Origin: Bacillus sp. FJAT-22090
GTDB lineage: Bacteria; Bacillota; Bacilli; Bacillales_A; Planococcaceae
NCBI RefSeq assembly: GCF_001278755.1
Contig: NZ_CP012601.1
Location: 1,984,001 to 2,048,000, forward strand
Length of the DNA stretch: 64,000 nucleotides
Direction of reading: 5' to 3'
Part shown: positions 8,364 to 17,557 of the stretch, piece after piece
Layout: every line of letters begins with the position of its first letter
How positions within the stretch are numbered: position 1 is the stretch's first letter
Translations under genes and position numbers: made by a program
Notes under the pieces: generated by a model
What the model saw: the letters and a program-made list of their open reading frames with translations, nothing else
Databases searched by the model: none
Told to the model about the DNA's origin: nothing

Positions 8364-9437
8364 TTATCTGTCTTCTTTTGGTATAGCTCTTTCAATAAAG
8401 TTTTGTGTGTAATAATTACCGTAAACCCCTACTCCAGTATGTGTATACCATTTTCCTAATATTGTATCTCGATGATCTTTCGAGTTTAACCATCCATTGA
8501 CTGCATCTCCTGCATCAAAATAAAAAGCTGCTGTATTTCCACCAGCTCTGTTAAAATCAATTGCTGATTCCTGTAATGTATCACTAAATTTAGGTACCTC
8601 AAAAGAATCGTTTTTTACAATATTGTTCTTTGCCATTTCTTCACTTTGTTGCCTTGCAATTTTTTGAAGATCTATATCAGATTCTAGAACTTTATAGCCA
8701 TGTCTCAGTCTAAACAAATTGGTGATTTCAACAATTTGTCGTTCATTTGCTCGGTCTACAGAAACTTGCAAATCAGATGGTGGAGTTGTAGATTCCACCA
8801 TTGACCCATTGTATAAAATATCATATGGTTTTTGTAAAAGAAGCGTTTCTGCATCAGAAAATCGAACAGCTTCTAATTGATTATCTTTCCCGTCTATATA
8901 TAACATTGCATATAAGTTCTCAAATGGAACTAAAATTCTATTTGTTATGTCTTCCTTATTTAAAGAGAACGTATATATATTGGAGTCAATGGTCATTGTT
9001 ATCTCAGATTGTACTATCGTAAAACGATAAATTTCCTCCAATGATTGACCAATATCATATGGTGTTACGTCAATCTTATTCCCGATAGCAAGAATCTGTG
9101 AAACTTTATCTTCTGATACACCAATCATTTGATAATTTGAAAAAGAAGAATTATATATCCACCAATCATATCCAAAAACAGAAGGTTCTACTCGATTCGG
9201 CTTTCCTAATAGTTTTACTACCTCGCTAGAAGATTGACCTATTAGAACTGAGATACCTGTATTTGGTCTTGTAAAGATATTGTTCGATTCCACTACCTCT
9301 GTTGTTTCTTGAGGAATAACCTGTCCTGAGTTCTTTGATCCTGTAATTAGCTCATTTTCTTTCACAGGATTATCCAAATATATAAATATCACTAGTACTA
9401 TAGCAATAAAAATTAAGATTCTAAATAGATTTTTCAT
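8364..9437 (-). CDS. ylbC: CAP-domain exported protein YlbC
   Basis: A 357-aa protein with an N-terminal membrane segment (residues about 5-22), a middle domain of the CAP-associated N-terminal type (LLGKPNRVEPSVFGYDWWIYN) and a C-terminal SCP/PR1 (CAP) domain of about 125 residues (ITNLFRLRHGYKVLESDIDLQKIARQ...). The CAP domain shows the conserved H-x-x-T style end KDHRDTILGKWYTHTGVGVY. The function of bacterial CAP proteins is uncertain; some are spore- or wall-associated. ATG 9437 follows GGAG at nine bases and excludes 25 unconserved residues. It converges on the aspartokinase gene. Confidence 0.88.
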   Translation of the reverse strand: MKNLFRILIFIAIVLVIFIYLDNPVKENELITGSKNSGQVIPQETTEVVESNNIFTRPNTGISVLIGQSSSEVVKLLGKPNRVEPSVFGYDWWIYNSSFSNYQMIGVSEDKVSQILAIGNKIDVTPYDIGQSLEEIYRFTIVQSEITMTIDSNIYTFSLNKEDITNRILVPFENLYAMLYIDGKDNQLEAVRFSDAETLLLQKPYDILYNGSMVESTTPPSDLQVSVDRANERQIVEITNLFRLRHGYKVLESDIDLQKIARQQSEEMAKNNIVKNDSFEVPKFSDTLQESAIDFNRAGGNTAAFYFDAGDAVNGWLNSKDHRDTILGKWYTHTGVGVYGNYYTQNFIERAIPKEDR

Positions 9438-9528
9438 CTTATATAACTCCTTACCAATTACTCCATTATCACTAGTATAACAAGCTTCTATAGAAATACA
9501 CAATGTTGTCATTGCAACATTTTCAAAT

Positions 9529-9557
9529 TTGAATTAATATTAATGAGAACGTACACT
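9529..9557 (+). promoter_or_regulatory. Possible sigma-A promoter of yugN
   Basis: TTGAAT at 9529-9534, a 17-base spacer and TACACT at 9552-9557, 33 bases before the start codon. Confidence 0.5.
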
Positions 9558-9589
9558 ATGGTATATTGAACGTGAAGGAGGACAATTTA

Positions 9590-9955
9590 ATGTATTTCGA
9601 AAACACAGGTATTGAAAACACGGTCATCGATCTAAATGTATTAGATGATGTTATGAAAAAACATGGTTTAGTTCGTGAAGGCCAATGGGACTACGAACGA
9701 GTTACTTACGACAAAAAGTATGAAATTAAAGAGGGTATTTTTTACCTTCGTGTATTTGGTTTTACTAAAGATGGTGATGTTGGTGCACACGATGCAAATA
9801 TCACTTTACTTAAACCAGTTGTTGGTAAGCATTATTACCCTCATGGTGTTGAATATGGAGAAAATGAAGTTTTCCCAAATCACTTAGTTAAATCTTGTGA
9901 ACAAACTTTAGCTGCTTTAAAAGAAGATTTAAAAGCTTTTGAAGCACGTGTATAA
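9590..9955 (+). CDS. YugN-like family protein
   Basis: A 121-aa soluble protein beginning MYFENTGIENTVIDL, recognisable as the YugN-like family of Bacillales, of unknown function. The ATG at 9590 has AAGGAGGACAATTTA upstream; the ORF can be extended eight codons further but without ribosome-site support. It is a single-gene unit with its own promoter and terminator. Confidence 0.8.
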   Translation: MYFENTGIENTVIDLNVLDDVMKKHGLVREGQWDYERVTYDKKYEIKEGIFYLRVFGFTKDGDVGAHDANITLLKPVVGKHYYPHGVEYGENEVFPNHLVKSCEQTLAALKEDLKAFEARV

Positions 9956-9968
9956 TAGTATTACTTAT

Positions 9969-10003
9969 AAAACGTTAGAGAATGTGTTCTCTAGCGTTTT
10001 TAT
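9969..10003 (+). terminator. Terminator of yugN-like gene
   Basis: Stem AAACGTTAGAGAA/TTCTCTAGCGTTT (one G-T pair) with loop TGTG, followed by TTATCTGTT. Confidence 0.8.
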
Positions 10004-10066
10004 CTGTTCAATTATAAATATCTTGTCTATACTAATAAAAAGAATAGAAAGGAGGAATTATAAAAC

Positions 10067-11131
10067 ATGGTATGGAAAATTTTAAAAAAAGAATACGTTA
10101 AGTACATAATAGTAGCCATTTTCCTTTTAATAATTGCTTTTTTTATCCTTCCAGTTTCTGTTCCTATTATTTTAGCATTGCTTACTGCAATTATAATTGA
10201 ACCTGCTGTAAAATTTACTCAAAAAACATTTAAATGGAAACGAAAGCCGGCAGTAATTACTAATTTCACATTTTTCATCATTATTATTTCAGGCCTATTA
10301 TACTTCGCAGTCACTAAACTAATAAGCCAGTTGATATATACATCTAAAGTTTTCCCATTCCATGTAAATAACCTCACTGGTATTTGGATAGATATTCAAA
10401 ATAACCTTTTTAAATATACGGAAGGCTTGCCAAAAGAAGTGGTAACATCCATTCAAGATAAAGTGGATTCAACATTAAACAGCATGAAGGAATCTTTACT
10501 TGATTTACTTAGCTATTCTAATATATCTGCTATTCTCACAAATATCCCGAATTTTTTAATAAGTTTCATTGTTTTTATCATCGCTCTCTTTTTATTCATG
10601 TTGGACTTAGCTAAATTACGAGCGAAGCTATTTTACTATTTATCCGATAGTACCGCAGAAAAAGTACGATTTATGTCATCAAGTATTAAAAAAACTGTTA
10701 TTGGTTTTTTCAAAGCTCAAATATTAGCAAGTTTTATCATTCTAGGAGCAGCATTTTTAGGATTGCTTTTTATTATTACACCAAAGTACGCTTTTATTAT
10801 GGCGGTTGTAATTTGGATTATCGATATTATCCCAATACTCGGTTCCATTGCAGTATTGGCACCTTGGGCAATTTATCACTATTTAACTGGAGACATCGTT
10901 CTAGGCACAAAACTTACTGTTCTTGCAATTATATTATTGATTATAAGAAGAGCGGTAGAACCAAAACTAATGGGGTCCCAGATGGGGATTTCTCCACTTG
11001 CCATACTAATAGCTATGTTTATTGGTGCAAAACTTTTTGGATTTCTCGGTTTTATGATAGGTCCTCTTATGGTAATCCTTTTTATTACCGCTAAAGAATC
11101 CGGAATGATCAAACTAAACTTCAAATTATAA
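10067..11131 (+). CDS. AI-2E-family permease, YtvI-like
   Basis: A 354-aa polytopic membrane protein of the AI-2 exporter superfamily. It has two N-terminal membrane helices, a third at about 66-84, a soluble amphipathic region (residues about 95-165), and a C-terminal bundle with the family signature VIWIIDIIPILGS and a late PLAILIAMFIGAKLFGFLGFMIGPL. The best-matching subgroup in spore formers is YtvI, an integral sporulation membrane protein. The RBS AAAGGAGG is well placed. Family membership is secure; the YtvI assignment is by general resemblance. Confidence 0.82.
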   Translation: MVWKILKKEYVKYIIVAIFLLIIAFFILPVSVPIILALLTAIIIEPAVKFTQKTFKWKRKPAVITNFTFFIIIISGLLYFAVTKLISQLIYTSKVFPFHVNNLTGIWIDIQNNLFKYTEGLPKEVVTSIQDKVDSTLNSMKESLLDLLSYSNISAILTNIPNFLISFIVFIIALFLFMLDLAKLRAKLFYYLSDSTAEKVRFMSSSIKKTVIGFFKAQILASFIILGAAFLGLLFIITPKYAFIMAVVIWIIDIIPILGSIAVLAPWAIYHYLTGDIVLGTKLTVLAIILLIIRRAVEPKLMGSQMGISPLAILIAMFIGAKLFGFLGFMIGPLMVILFITAKESGMIKLNFKL

Positions 11132-11172
11132 ATAAAACAGTAACCACCTAGATGCGGTTACTGTTTTATTTT
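11131..11172. terminator. Bidirectional terminator between the AI-2E permease gene and ctaM
   Basis: Stem AAAACAGTAACC/GGTTACTGTTTT with a ten-base loop and T-rich flanks on both strands. Confidence 0.85.
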
Positions 11173-11181
11173 TGCTTTTAA

Positions 11182-11643
11182 TTAGCTACCAATTATAGCT
11201 TTAATAACGGAAGTAGTTTCCCCTCCATGGTAAAAAACATAAAGTAACAGGTAGACGGCCACGCCTGTAATTGCAACAAAGAACCAGATAACGCTCGTAA
11301 TTGGCCCAATTTTACGATGTTTTACTATATTATTTTTATAACCTAAATACAAGGTTACTATTCCAAAAACTGCGCCAACTGTTGCTAAAGTAATATGAAA
11401 AATTAAAAATATCGTGTAGTAAATTTTAATATCATCAGGACCACCAAAAGCAGTATTCCCTATAAAGATTGTCCGAGATGCGTAGATAATAAAAAAAGTT
11501 AATGCAGATAGAGCTGCAGCAAACATTGTTTTTTTATGTGCTTCTATTTTTCTTTGTTTTACTAGTATCCAACCAATTGCTACTAATACTGCACTTAATA
11601 CGATAAAAAAGGTACTAATTGTAGGTAATAAAGGTAAACTCAT
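11182..11643 (-). CDS. ctaM: Cytochrome oxidase assembly protein CtaM (DUF420)
   Basis: A 153-aa membrane protein with four predicted membrane helices and conserved histidines in helix contexts (IEAHKKTM, IFHITLATVG, HRKIGP). DUF420 proteins (YozB/CtaM) are needed for maturation of heme-A oxidases in Firmicutes. Three ATGs stand in tandem; the third (11643) is seven bases from GGAG and begins MSLPLLPT, so it was chosen. It lies 36 bases after ctaG and is probably co-transcribed with it. Confidence 0.87.
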   Translation of the reverse strand: MSLPLLPTISTFFIVLSAVLVAIGWILVKQRKIEAHKKTMFAAALSALTFFIIYASRTIFIGNTAFGGPDDIKIYYTIFLIFHITLATVGAVFGIVTLYLGYKNNIVKHRKIGPITSVIWFFVAITGVAVYLLLYVFYHGGETTSVIKAIIGS

Positions 11644-11679
11644 CATCATTCTCCTCGGTAACAAAAATTAAATAATTAG

Positions 11680-12591
11680 TTAGGCTCTACTTGAATTATG
11701 AAGATCATCTAATGCCTTTTGCGTAATTTCATCAGCAGTTTCCTGTTCTTTACGATACCATTGGAAGAAGATTGAAAATAGCACTACTCCATAAATTATT
11801 TCTTGAATAATTTTCATAATAATTCCACCAAGTTGTTGATCCTCGAATGGTGGCATATCTGAAAATAACTCAGGTCCAGATAATGATAGACCCGATAACG
11901 TACTTGTTGGTACACATAGCTCCATTGCTTTTAACCATGAATCAGGATTTGTATACGTATCATACATTGGAGATCCAGAAAAAATGATAAGTGCACATGC
12001 AGGAGTAATTAATACTGCACTTGCAATAAGGTAACCTATTTTCTTTAATCCATGTAATCCTTTTTCATCTTTAATAATTTCAACAACTGACCACCACATG
12101 AAAATCGCTGACATAAACAAGATGAACGTATATGTTCCATGTAATACCTCATTCAACTTAATATAATCGAAAATTAAAGGTATATGGTAAAAAGAGAATA
12201 GCCCTGAAAACACGATTAATGCAAACAAAGGTTTTGTTAAGAGAGGGAATACTTTTCGAACTACTGGTAATTCAATTACTACCTTCCAAACCCACCAAGG
12301 AATTCCCTTCATCATGAGAGGTGGAACTAGTAATAACAAAATAGCCATTTGTGTCATATGAAAAGAAAACATAATATGGCCCATCAAATCTATAGGCGAT
12401 CCCTTAATAATATATAAAAGAACTAAGCTTGTTAAAAAATATGCAGCTTCTTTACCTTTTAATGGTTCGGAGATTTTAAAATCCTTTCTCCATTTTACAG
12501 TGATTAAAAAATACAATATTGTAATAAATACTAAAACGCCAATCATGACAGGACTCCACAATGCTTGAAAACCAAATATACTTAAAGGCAT
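11680..12591 (-). CDS. ctaG: Cytochrome c oxidase assembly factor CtaG
   Basis: A 303-aa integral membrane protein of the caa3 CtaG family with about seven helices. It is required to form active cytochrome caa3, probably by assisting copper delivery. Conserved elements include GHIMFSFHMTQMAILLLLVPPLMM with paired His/Met residues and the later GSPMYDTYTNPD. In Bacillus subtilis it ends the ctaCDEFG operon. Here it is cut off from ctaF by a repeat-filled gap and has a separate promoter. Confidence 0.93.
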   Translation of the reverse strand: MPLSIFGFQALWSPVMIGVLVFITILYFLITVKWRKDFKISEPLKGKEAAYFLTSLVLLYIIKGSPIDLMGHIMFSFHMTQMAILLLLVPPLMMKGIPWWVWKVVIELPVVRKVFPLLTKPLFALIVFSGLFSFYHIPLIFDYIKLNEVLHGTYTFILFMSAIFMWWSVVEIIKDEKGLHGLKKIGYLIASAVLITPACALIIFSGSPMYDTYTNPDSWLKAMELCVPTSTLSGLSLSGPELFSDMPPFEDQQLGGIIMKIIQEIIYGVVLFSIFFQWYRKEQETADEITQKALDDLHNSSRA

Positions 12592-12625
12592 ACGTATCCT
12601 CGCTCCTTTTTACATTACTCACACT

Positions 12626-12654
12626 ATTATAATGCTCTATCGCTATAACTTCAA
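12626..12654 (-). promoter_or_regulatory. Sigma-A promoter of ctaG-ctaM
   Basis: On the minus strand TTGAAG (12654-12649), a 17-base spacer and TATAAT (12631-12626), 35 bases before the ctaG start. Confidence 0.75.
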
Positions 12655-12720
12655 TGAACGAACTATGACAAATGAGATTGCAAACTATAAGAGCCCGAAG
12701 AGAAGAGGCACCTTAGCCTT

Positions 12721-13420
12721 CCTTCCTCTAGTACAACTGAGGGTACTGAGAAAGTTGATAAAACTTCTTTACTATGTAATGTCGTCCGATAAATAAGAAT
12801 ATCGCTGAAACGGCTCCCTTTCCGCGGGTGTGGCCTTAGCCTCCTAGGCCAACACGATGTTGGTCATGCAATCGTTGCCGCAGGATGCAGCGAACTTAGA
12901 TTGCCTTCCCCTCAACTGCGGGGTCTTCGGCTAACCCTATTGCTGCAGGAGTGTCGCCTTCTTCAACGATTTTCTATAAATCCTAATTAAAATACCTTAA
13001 GTGATAAAAACTTTCTCTATTAATCGCATGATGGGTTTCAATTTCAAAAGCGGAAAATAGTTGATTGGAGTAAGGCGGCGACTCCAGCCGGAATAGCAAA
13101 TGTTTTCTGGACCGAAAGCGAAGCGGCAGGTGTTTGAGCGAAAAGATCCTGGACTGAGCGTAGCGAAATTAATTTTTGTGACGAGCTTGCTCAGGAGCAA
13201 GGGGATCCGCTGAGGCCATGCCGACCGGAACGCGTCAGCCTGGAACGTAAATTAGCGGGTCCAAAATGAGAATATGTGAACAACTTATCGTTCACATATT
13301 CTTATGACATCTCATCCAGGACTTTTTCAGTGCCCTCGCTACGCTCCTACTGGGTCCTGTTTGTCTCGCTTTTCGGCAGGAATCGAGTGGAGGCTTCTCC
13401 AAACTAATCCTTATAGTTTT
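12721..13420. repeat. Dispersed GC-rich repeat, copy A
   Basis: This 0.7-kb gene-free block is alignable along most of its length with 47440-48010. Shared pieces include CGGCTCCCTTTCCGCGGG, GCAGGAGTGTCGCCTT, ACTCCAGCCGGAATAGCAAA and TCGAGTGGA.GCTTCTCCAAA. Compared with the other copy it has an extra stretch of about 65 bases at about 12846-12912 and a second insertion near 13165-13203. Its left and right GC-rich halves are imperfect inverted copies of each other. No RBS or conserved protein is seen; the short ORFs in it are fortuitous. Confidence 0.8.
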
Positions 13421-13469
13421 TTAACGTGTTTGCCAACTGGCTCCTACGCTCGCTCTCTAAAAGTGATTA

Positions 13470-13509
13470 TAAAAAAAACGAGACTAAGCATAAACTTAGT
13501 CTCGTTTAA
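13470..13509 (-). terminator. Terminator of ctaCDEF
   Basis: On the minus strand, stem AAACGAGACTAAG/CTTAGTCTCGTTT with a five-base loop is followed by TTTTT. Confidence 0.9.
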
Positions 13510-13515
13510 TAAATA

Positions 13516-13848
13516 TTACCACCAAATAATCGTTAAGAATGTAAGGAGCATTGTAAAGCCAATAGTGGCTGCTGTATATAAGAAGAACGTTGTAACAGCA
13601 TGACCCTTTTCACTCATATGCATGAAATAATAAAGTTGCAATACTACTTGAATTGCAGCCAACAATAAAATTATTGGAACAATATAGTATTTTGAAAAAC
13701 CAGCAGCTACTGAAGTAAATGAAACAAGTGTCAAGAAAATCATTATTGCAAATGTTGTTACTTGAGCACGCATATCTTCTCTTCTCTTGCGGCGAGTATA
13801 TTCATATTCTGTTTGTGATTTCACATATACGTGAGCGTCGTGTGACAT
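13516..13848 (-). CDS. ctaF: Cytochrome c oxidase subunit IV
   Basis: A 110-aa subunit of the caa3/aa3-type terminal oxidase with three predicted membrane helices and the family stretch QVVLQLYYFMHMSEKG. It follows ctaE by one base, so it is translationally coupled; the ATG at 13848 begins MSHDAHVYVKS. It is the last gene of the ctaCDEF unit before a strong terminator. Confidence 0.92.
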   Translation of the reverse strand: MSHDAHVYVKSQTEYEYTRRKRREDMRAQVTTFAIMIFLTLVSFTSVAAGFSKYYIVPIILLLAAIQVVLQLYYFMHMSEKGHAVTTFFLYTAATIGFTMLLTFLTIIWW

Positions 13849-13849
13849 A

Positions 13850-14476
13850 TTAACCAACAACTCCCATCAAGTATACTACTGTAAAGATGAATACCCACAC
13901 AACATCGATGAAGTGCCAGTATAAAGAAGCAGTATAGTATTTTGGTGCATTATACAAGCTAAATCCACGTTTAGCATTACGGATAATCAATAAGATAATC
14001 CAGCCTAAACCGATTACAACGTGAAGACCATGCGTTCCTACCAATGTAAAGAACGCTGATGAAAACGCACTTTGTCCATAAGTAAAACCGATGTGTACAT
14101 AATGATAAAACTCATAAATCTCTAATGCTAAGAATCCGAAACCAAGTAATACAGTAATCGCCAACCAAGTTTGCATTCCTCTAAAATTATGGTTCTTCAT
14201 GTGGTACATTGCGTACACACTTGTTAGAGAAGATGTAAGAAGTAACATCGTCATAACAAAGGCAAGTGGTAATTCATATAGAGATTGAGTTGAAAACTCC
14301 ATACCACTTGGCCCTTTGTTTTTAAGAGCCAAATAAGTAGCAAACAAACTAGCAAATAGTACAGTTTCTCCACCTAGAAACAGCCAGAAACCTACGAATT
14401 TGTTTTTACCTTCTAAGGTTACTTGCTCTGGATGATCTGGCCAAGATTGTGGGGTGTACTTAGTATTAAAGTCCAT
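13850..14476 (-). CDS. ctaE: Cytochrome c oxidase subunit III
   Basis: A 208-aa membrane subunit with five helices typical of bacterial caa3 subunit III. Recognisable stretches are NKFVGFWLFLGGETVLFASLF near residue 25 and GTHGLHVVIGLGWI near 150. Part of the membrane oxidase complex that reduces oxygen with electrons from cytochrome c. It is two bases downstream of ctaD with a GGGGG ribosome site. Confidence 0.95.
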   Translation of the reverse strand: MDFNTKYTPQSWPDHPEQVTLEGKNKFVGFWLFLGGETVLFASLFATYLALKNKGPSGMEFSTQSLYELPLAFVMTMLLLTSSLTSVYAMYHMKNHNFRGMQTWLAITVLLGFGFLALEIYEFYHYVHIGFTYGQSAFSSAFFTLVGTHGLHVVIGLGWIILLIIRNAKRGFSLYNAPKYYTASLYWHFIDVVWVFIFTVVYLMGVVG

Positions 14477-14478
14477 TA

Positions 14479-16341
14479 TTAATTACCCCCTTCTTCATTC
14501 ATTAAATCTTCTTTGTGAATATGGAAACCATGGTCATCTTTTAATGAACGTACTGCCATTGAAAGTAATGTAATTGCTAATCCAAGAACGATAACTGGAA
14601 CTGCCCATGATTTTTCACCATTGTAAAGAGCACCGAATGCTGCTACGAATAATCCAAATGACATTACAAAAGGAATAAATGAGTTATTTGGCATATGAAT
14701 ATCAGATAATGGCTCTGCATATGTCATACCTTCTTTATTACCCTCTTGTTTTTCAATCCAGAAAGTATCAAGTCCACGAACAAGTGGAGTTTGTTTAAAG
14801 TTATAAAAAGGAACTGGTTGTGGAATAGCCCATTCTAATGTACGGCCATCTTCCCAAGGATCTTTTCCAACAGGAACATTCTTAACAACTGTAATGATGA
14901 TATTGATTACTAAAATGATTACACCAATTGCCATGAAAATCGCACCGAGTGAACTGATTAGGTTGAATAGATCCCAACCTTGATTTGCTCCATAAGTGAA
15001 AACACGACGTGGCATACCCATTAGACCTAAGAAATGTTGAATAAAGAAAGTAAGATGGAAACCGATAAAGAAGAACCAGAATGTCCATACACCAAGTTTT
15101 TCACTTAACATTTGGTTAAACATTAAAGGCCAATATAAGTGCAATGCTGCTAAGATTGCCAGTACTACCCCACCAACGATTACATAGTGGAAATGGGCAA
15201 CGATAAAGTAAGAATCGTGTAACTGATAGTCAAGAGGTGCTGCAGCTTGCATAACACCAGTAACCCCACCTGCTACGAATGAAGGAATGAATCCTAATGC
15301 ATAAAGCATTGGAGTGGTTACTTTAATACTACCTCCCCAGATCGTAAGAAGCCAGTTAAAGATTTTCATACCAGTTGGTACAGCAATAGCCATTGTAGCA
15401 ACAGCAAATATCGCATTAGCTGTTGGTCCTAATCCAACTGTAAACATATGGTGAGCCCAAACCATGAATCCTAAGAATCCAATTAATACTGTAGCAAATA
15501 CCATGGATGAGTAACCAAATAAACGTTTACGTGAGAAAATAGCAAAGATTTCTGAGAAAATACCGAATGCAGGCAATATTAAGATATATACTTCAGGATG
15601 CCCAAATATCCAGAATAAATGCTCCCAAATAATTGTATTACCACCCATTGTATGGTCAAAGAAGTTTGCTCCAAACATACGGTCAAAGATTAAGAAAAAT
15701 AATCCAATTGTTAAAGGTGGGAAAGCGAATAATATTAACGCACTTGCAACAAATGTAGTCCAAGTCATTAATGGCATACGCATGTATGTCATACCAGGAG
15801 CTCTCATATTAATAATTGTTACAAGAAAGTTAATACCGGCTATATATGTACCGGCACCGGATATTTGAAGTCCTAGTGCATAAAAGTCAATCCCATGACC
15901 TTCGGATGCTAGCGATAGAGATGCATAAGAAGTCCATCCAGCATCAGGTGCTCCACCCATAAACCAAGATAGGTTAAGGAAGATACCACCAAAAAGGAAT
16001 AACCAAAAACCAAGTGCATTTAAGAATGGGAATGCAACGTCACGTGCACCAATTTGTAAAGGCACAACAGCGTTCATATATCCAAATAATATTGGCATGG
16101 CTGCTAGAAAGATCATTGTTGTACCATGCATTGTAATAATTTCGTTAAATAAACCAGCACTTACAAAATCGTTGTCCGGTTTTGCCAATTGTATACGAAT
16201 AAGCATTGCCTCGATACCACCGATTACAAAGAACAATCCGCCGGCAGCGAGGTAAAGGACAGCGATTTTTTTATGGTCAACCGTTGTTAAATAGTCCCAT
16301 AAAGTTGCGCCAAAGCCTTTTTTCTTAGCGATAGAACTCAC
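14479..16341 (-). CDS. ctaD: Cytochrome c oxidase subunit I
   Basis: A 620-aa heme-copper catalytic subunit holding the low-spin heme and the heme a3-CuB centre. The heme ligand stretch MHGTTMIFLAAMP lies near residue 70, the CuB-binding and His-Tyr cross-link motif GHPEVYILILPAFG near 255-268, HHMFTVG near 306, and HDSYFIVAHFHYV, with the CuB and heme a3 histidines, near 383-395. The C-terminus carries the extra helices seen in caa3-type subunit I. The GTG start at 16341 follows AAAGGAGG at eight bases. Confidence 0.97.
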   Translation of the reverse strand: MSSIAKKKGFGATLWDYLTTVDHKKIAVLYLAAGGLFFVIGGIEAMLIRIQLAKPDNDFVSAGLFNEIITMHGTTMIFLAAMPILFGYMNAVVPLQIGARDVAFPFLNALGFWLFLFGGIFLNLSWFMGGAPDAGWTSYASLSLASEGHGIDFYALGLQISGAGTYIAGINFLVTIINMRAPGMTYMRMPLMTWTTFVASALILFAFPPLTIGLFFLIFDRMFGANFFDHTMGGNTIIWEHLFWIFGHPEVYILILPAFGIFSEIFAIFSRKRLFGYSSMVFATVLIGFLGFMVWAHHMFTVGLGPTANAIFAVATMAIAVPTGMKIFNWLLTIWGGSIKVTTPMLYALGFIPSFVAGGVTGVMQAAAPLDYQLHDSYFIVAHFHYVIVGGVVLAILAALHLYWPLMFNQMLSEKLGVWTFWFFFIGFHLTFFIQHFLGLMGMPRRVFTYGANQGWDLFNLISSLGAIFMAIGVIILVINIIITVVKNVPVGKDPWEDGRTLEWAIPQPVPFYNFKQTPLVRGLDTFWIEKQEGNKEGMTYAEPLSDIHMPNNSFIPFVMSFGLFVAAFGALYNGEKSWAVPVIVLGLAITLLSMAVRSLKDDHGFHIHKEDLMNEEGGN

Positions 16342-16374
16342 AACTTTAACCTCCTTTATTTTTTATCTATTGAT

Positions 16375-17457
16375 TTACTTTTCAATAGATAATCCCATTA
16401 AATATTCCGCAAGAGCATCTAATTGCTCTTCACTAAATTTGTTGCCATTGTTGATTGCTTCAGGCTGTGGCATTAGGTTGCCTGGTTTGTGACTTTGTGG
16501 ATCATTGATCCAAGCTTTTAAGTTTTCTTCGTTATGCTCCATGAATCCTGCAACACGGTTACGGTCTCCAAATGCAGCTAAGTTAGGACCTACTCCGCCA
16601 CCAGTACCTGCAGCAGAAGTTGCGTGACAAGCGATACAACTTGTGTTAAAGATTTCTTCACCAGATTTAGCAAGTTCGCCATCAGCAACAGCTTCTGTTG
16701 TTTTAGCAGACTCTACCCATGCGTTAAAATCTTTTCTTTCCATAGTTTTAACTTTGAAATCCATCAAAGCATGTGAAGGACCACAAAGTTCAGCACATTT
16801 ACCATAGAAAACACCTTGTTCTAATCCAGCAGACGCTTGATCAAATTCTAGATAGAATTGGTTTACGTTTTCCACGTTTGTATCCATTTTACCACCAGCT
16901 GATGGAATCCAGAATGAGTGCTTAACATCTGCAGCTTTTAAATTAAAGTACACTTTTTCACCAGTAGGAACTACTAATTCCTGAGAAGTAACTACACCTA
17001 AATCTGGGTATTCAAACTCCCACCAGTATAATTTTGCTGTAACATTTACAGTAACTGCTGTTTTGTTACCTTCCTCATCTACTTTTTCCATTCCTGCGAC
17101 ATCCGCATGCTTATAAGTTAAATAAACAGTTGGAACAGCAAGTACTAATAATAGAAGAATAGGAATAACTGTCCAAATAATTTCTAGAGTATGACTTCCT
17201 TCCACTTGCTTTGGAATGACGTTTTCTCCTACTTTTTTACGACGGAATTTCACTAGTGCAAGAACATAAATAATTACTACTACTATAATAACTAAAGCCA
17301 TAATAGCAGATGACAGTAATAGTAAGTTAAATTGATCCCTTCCGACTTGTCCTGCAGGTGTAAGCGTAGATAGATATTCTTCGCCACAACCCGATAGAAA
17401 AATCGTAAGAGCTGCTAACAGTGAAAAAAGTCGCCATTTTTTAAGCCCTTTCATCAT
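16375..17457 (-). CDS. ctaC: Cytochrome c oxidase subunit II with fused cytochrome c domain
   Basis: A 360-aa lipoprotein subunit of the caa3-type oxidase. The signal peptide ends in the lipobox LSGC (Cys near residue 24). Two membrane helices follow, then the cupredoxin domain with the CuA ligands CAELCGPSHALM, and finally a C-terminal cytochrome c domain with one heme site CIACH and the distal methionine region NLMPQP. The fused heme domain marks the oxidase as caa3-type. Start choice is between two adjacent ATGs (17457 and 17454) after GAGGGG; the ORF opens further at 17493 but without a better site. Head of the ctaCDEF unit, 100 bases after ctaB with no terminator between. Confidence 0.96.
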   Translation of the reverse strand: MMKGLKKWRLFSLLAALTIFLSGCGEEYLSTLTPAGQVGRDQFNLLLLSSAIMALVIIVVVIIYVLALVKFRRKKVGENVIPKQVEGSHTLEIIWTVIPILLLLVLAVPTVYLTYKHADVAGMEKVDEEGNKTAVTVNVTAKLYWWEFEYPDLGVVTSQELVVPTGEKVYFNLKAADVKHSFWIPSAGGKMDTNVENVNQFYLEFDQASAGLEQGVFYGKCAELCGPSHALMDFKVKTMERKDFNAWVESAKTTEAVADGELAKSGEEIFNTSCIACHATSAAGTGGGVGPNLAAFGDRNRVAGFMEHNEENLKAWINDPQSHKPGNLMPQPEAINNGNKFSEEQLDALAEYLMGLSIEK

Positions 17458-17557
17458 AGCTAAATCAAACCCCTCTTTCATAGTTGTATTCATGTGCAGT
17501 TGGACTGTGGTTCTGTTCTATATGAATTCTCATTAATTAAAGAAAGAATTCCAGTAG

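Noticed and set aside
12997-13603. ORFs of 67 and 99 codons inside the dispersed repeat (minus 12997-13200, plus 13304-13603)
   Set aside because: They lie in or run out of the repeat, the equivalent frames are not kept in the second copy, and neither has a ribosome site.
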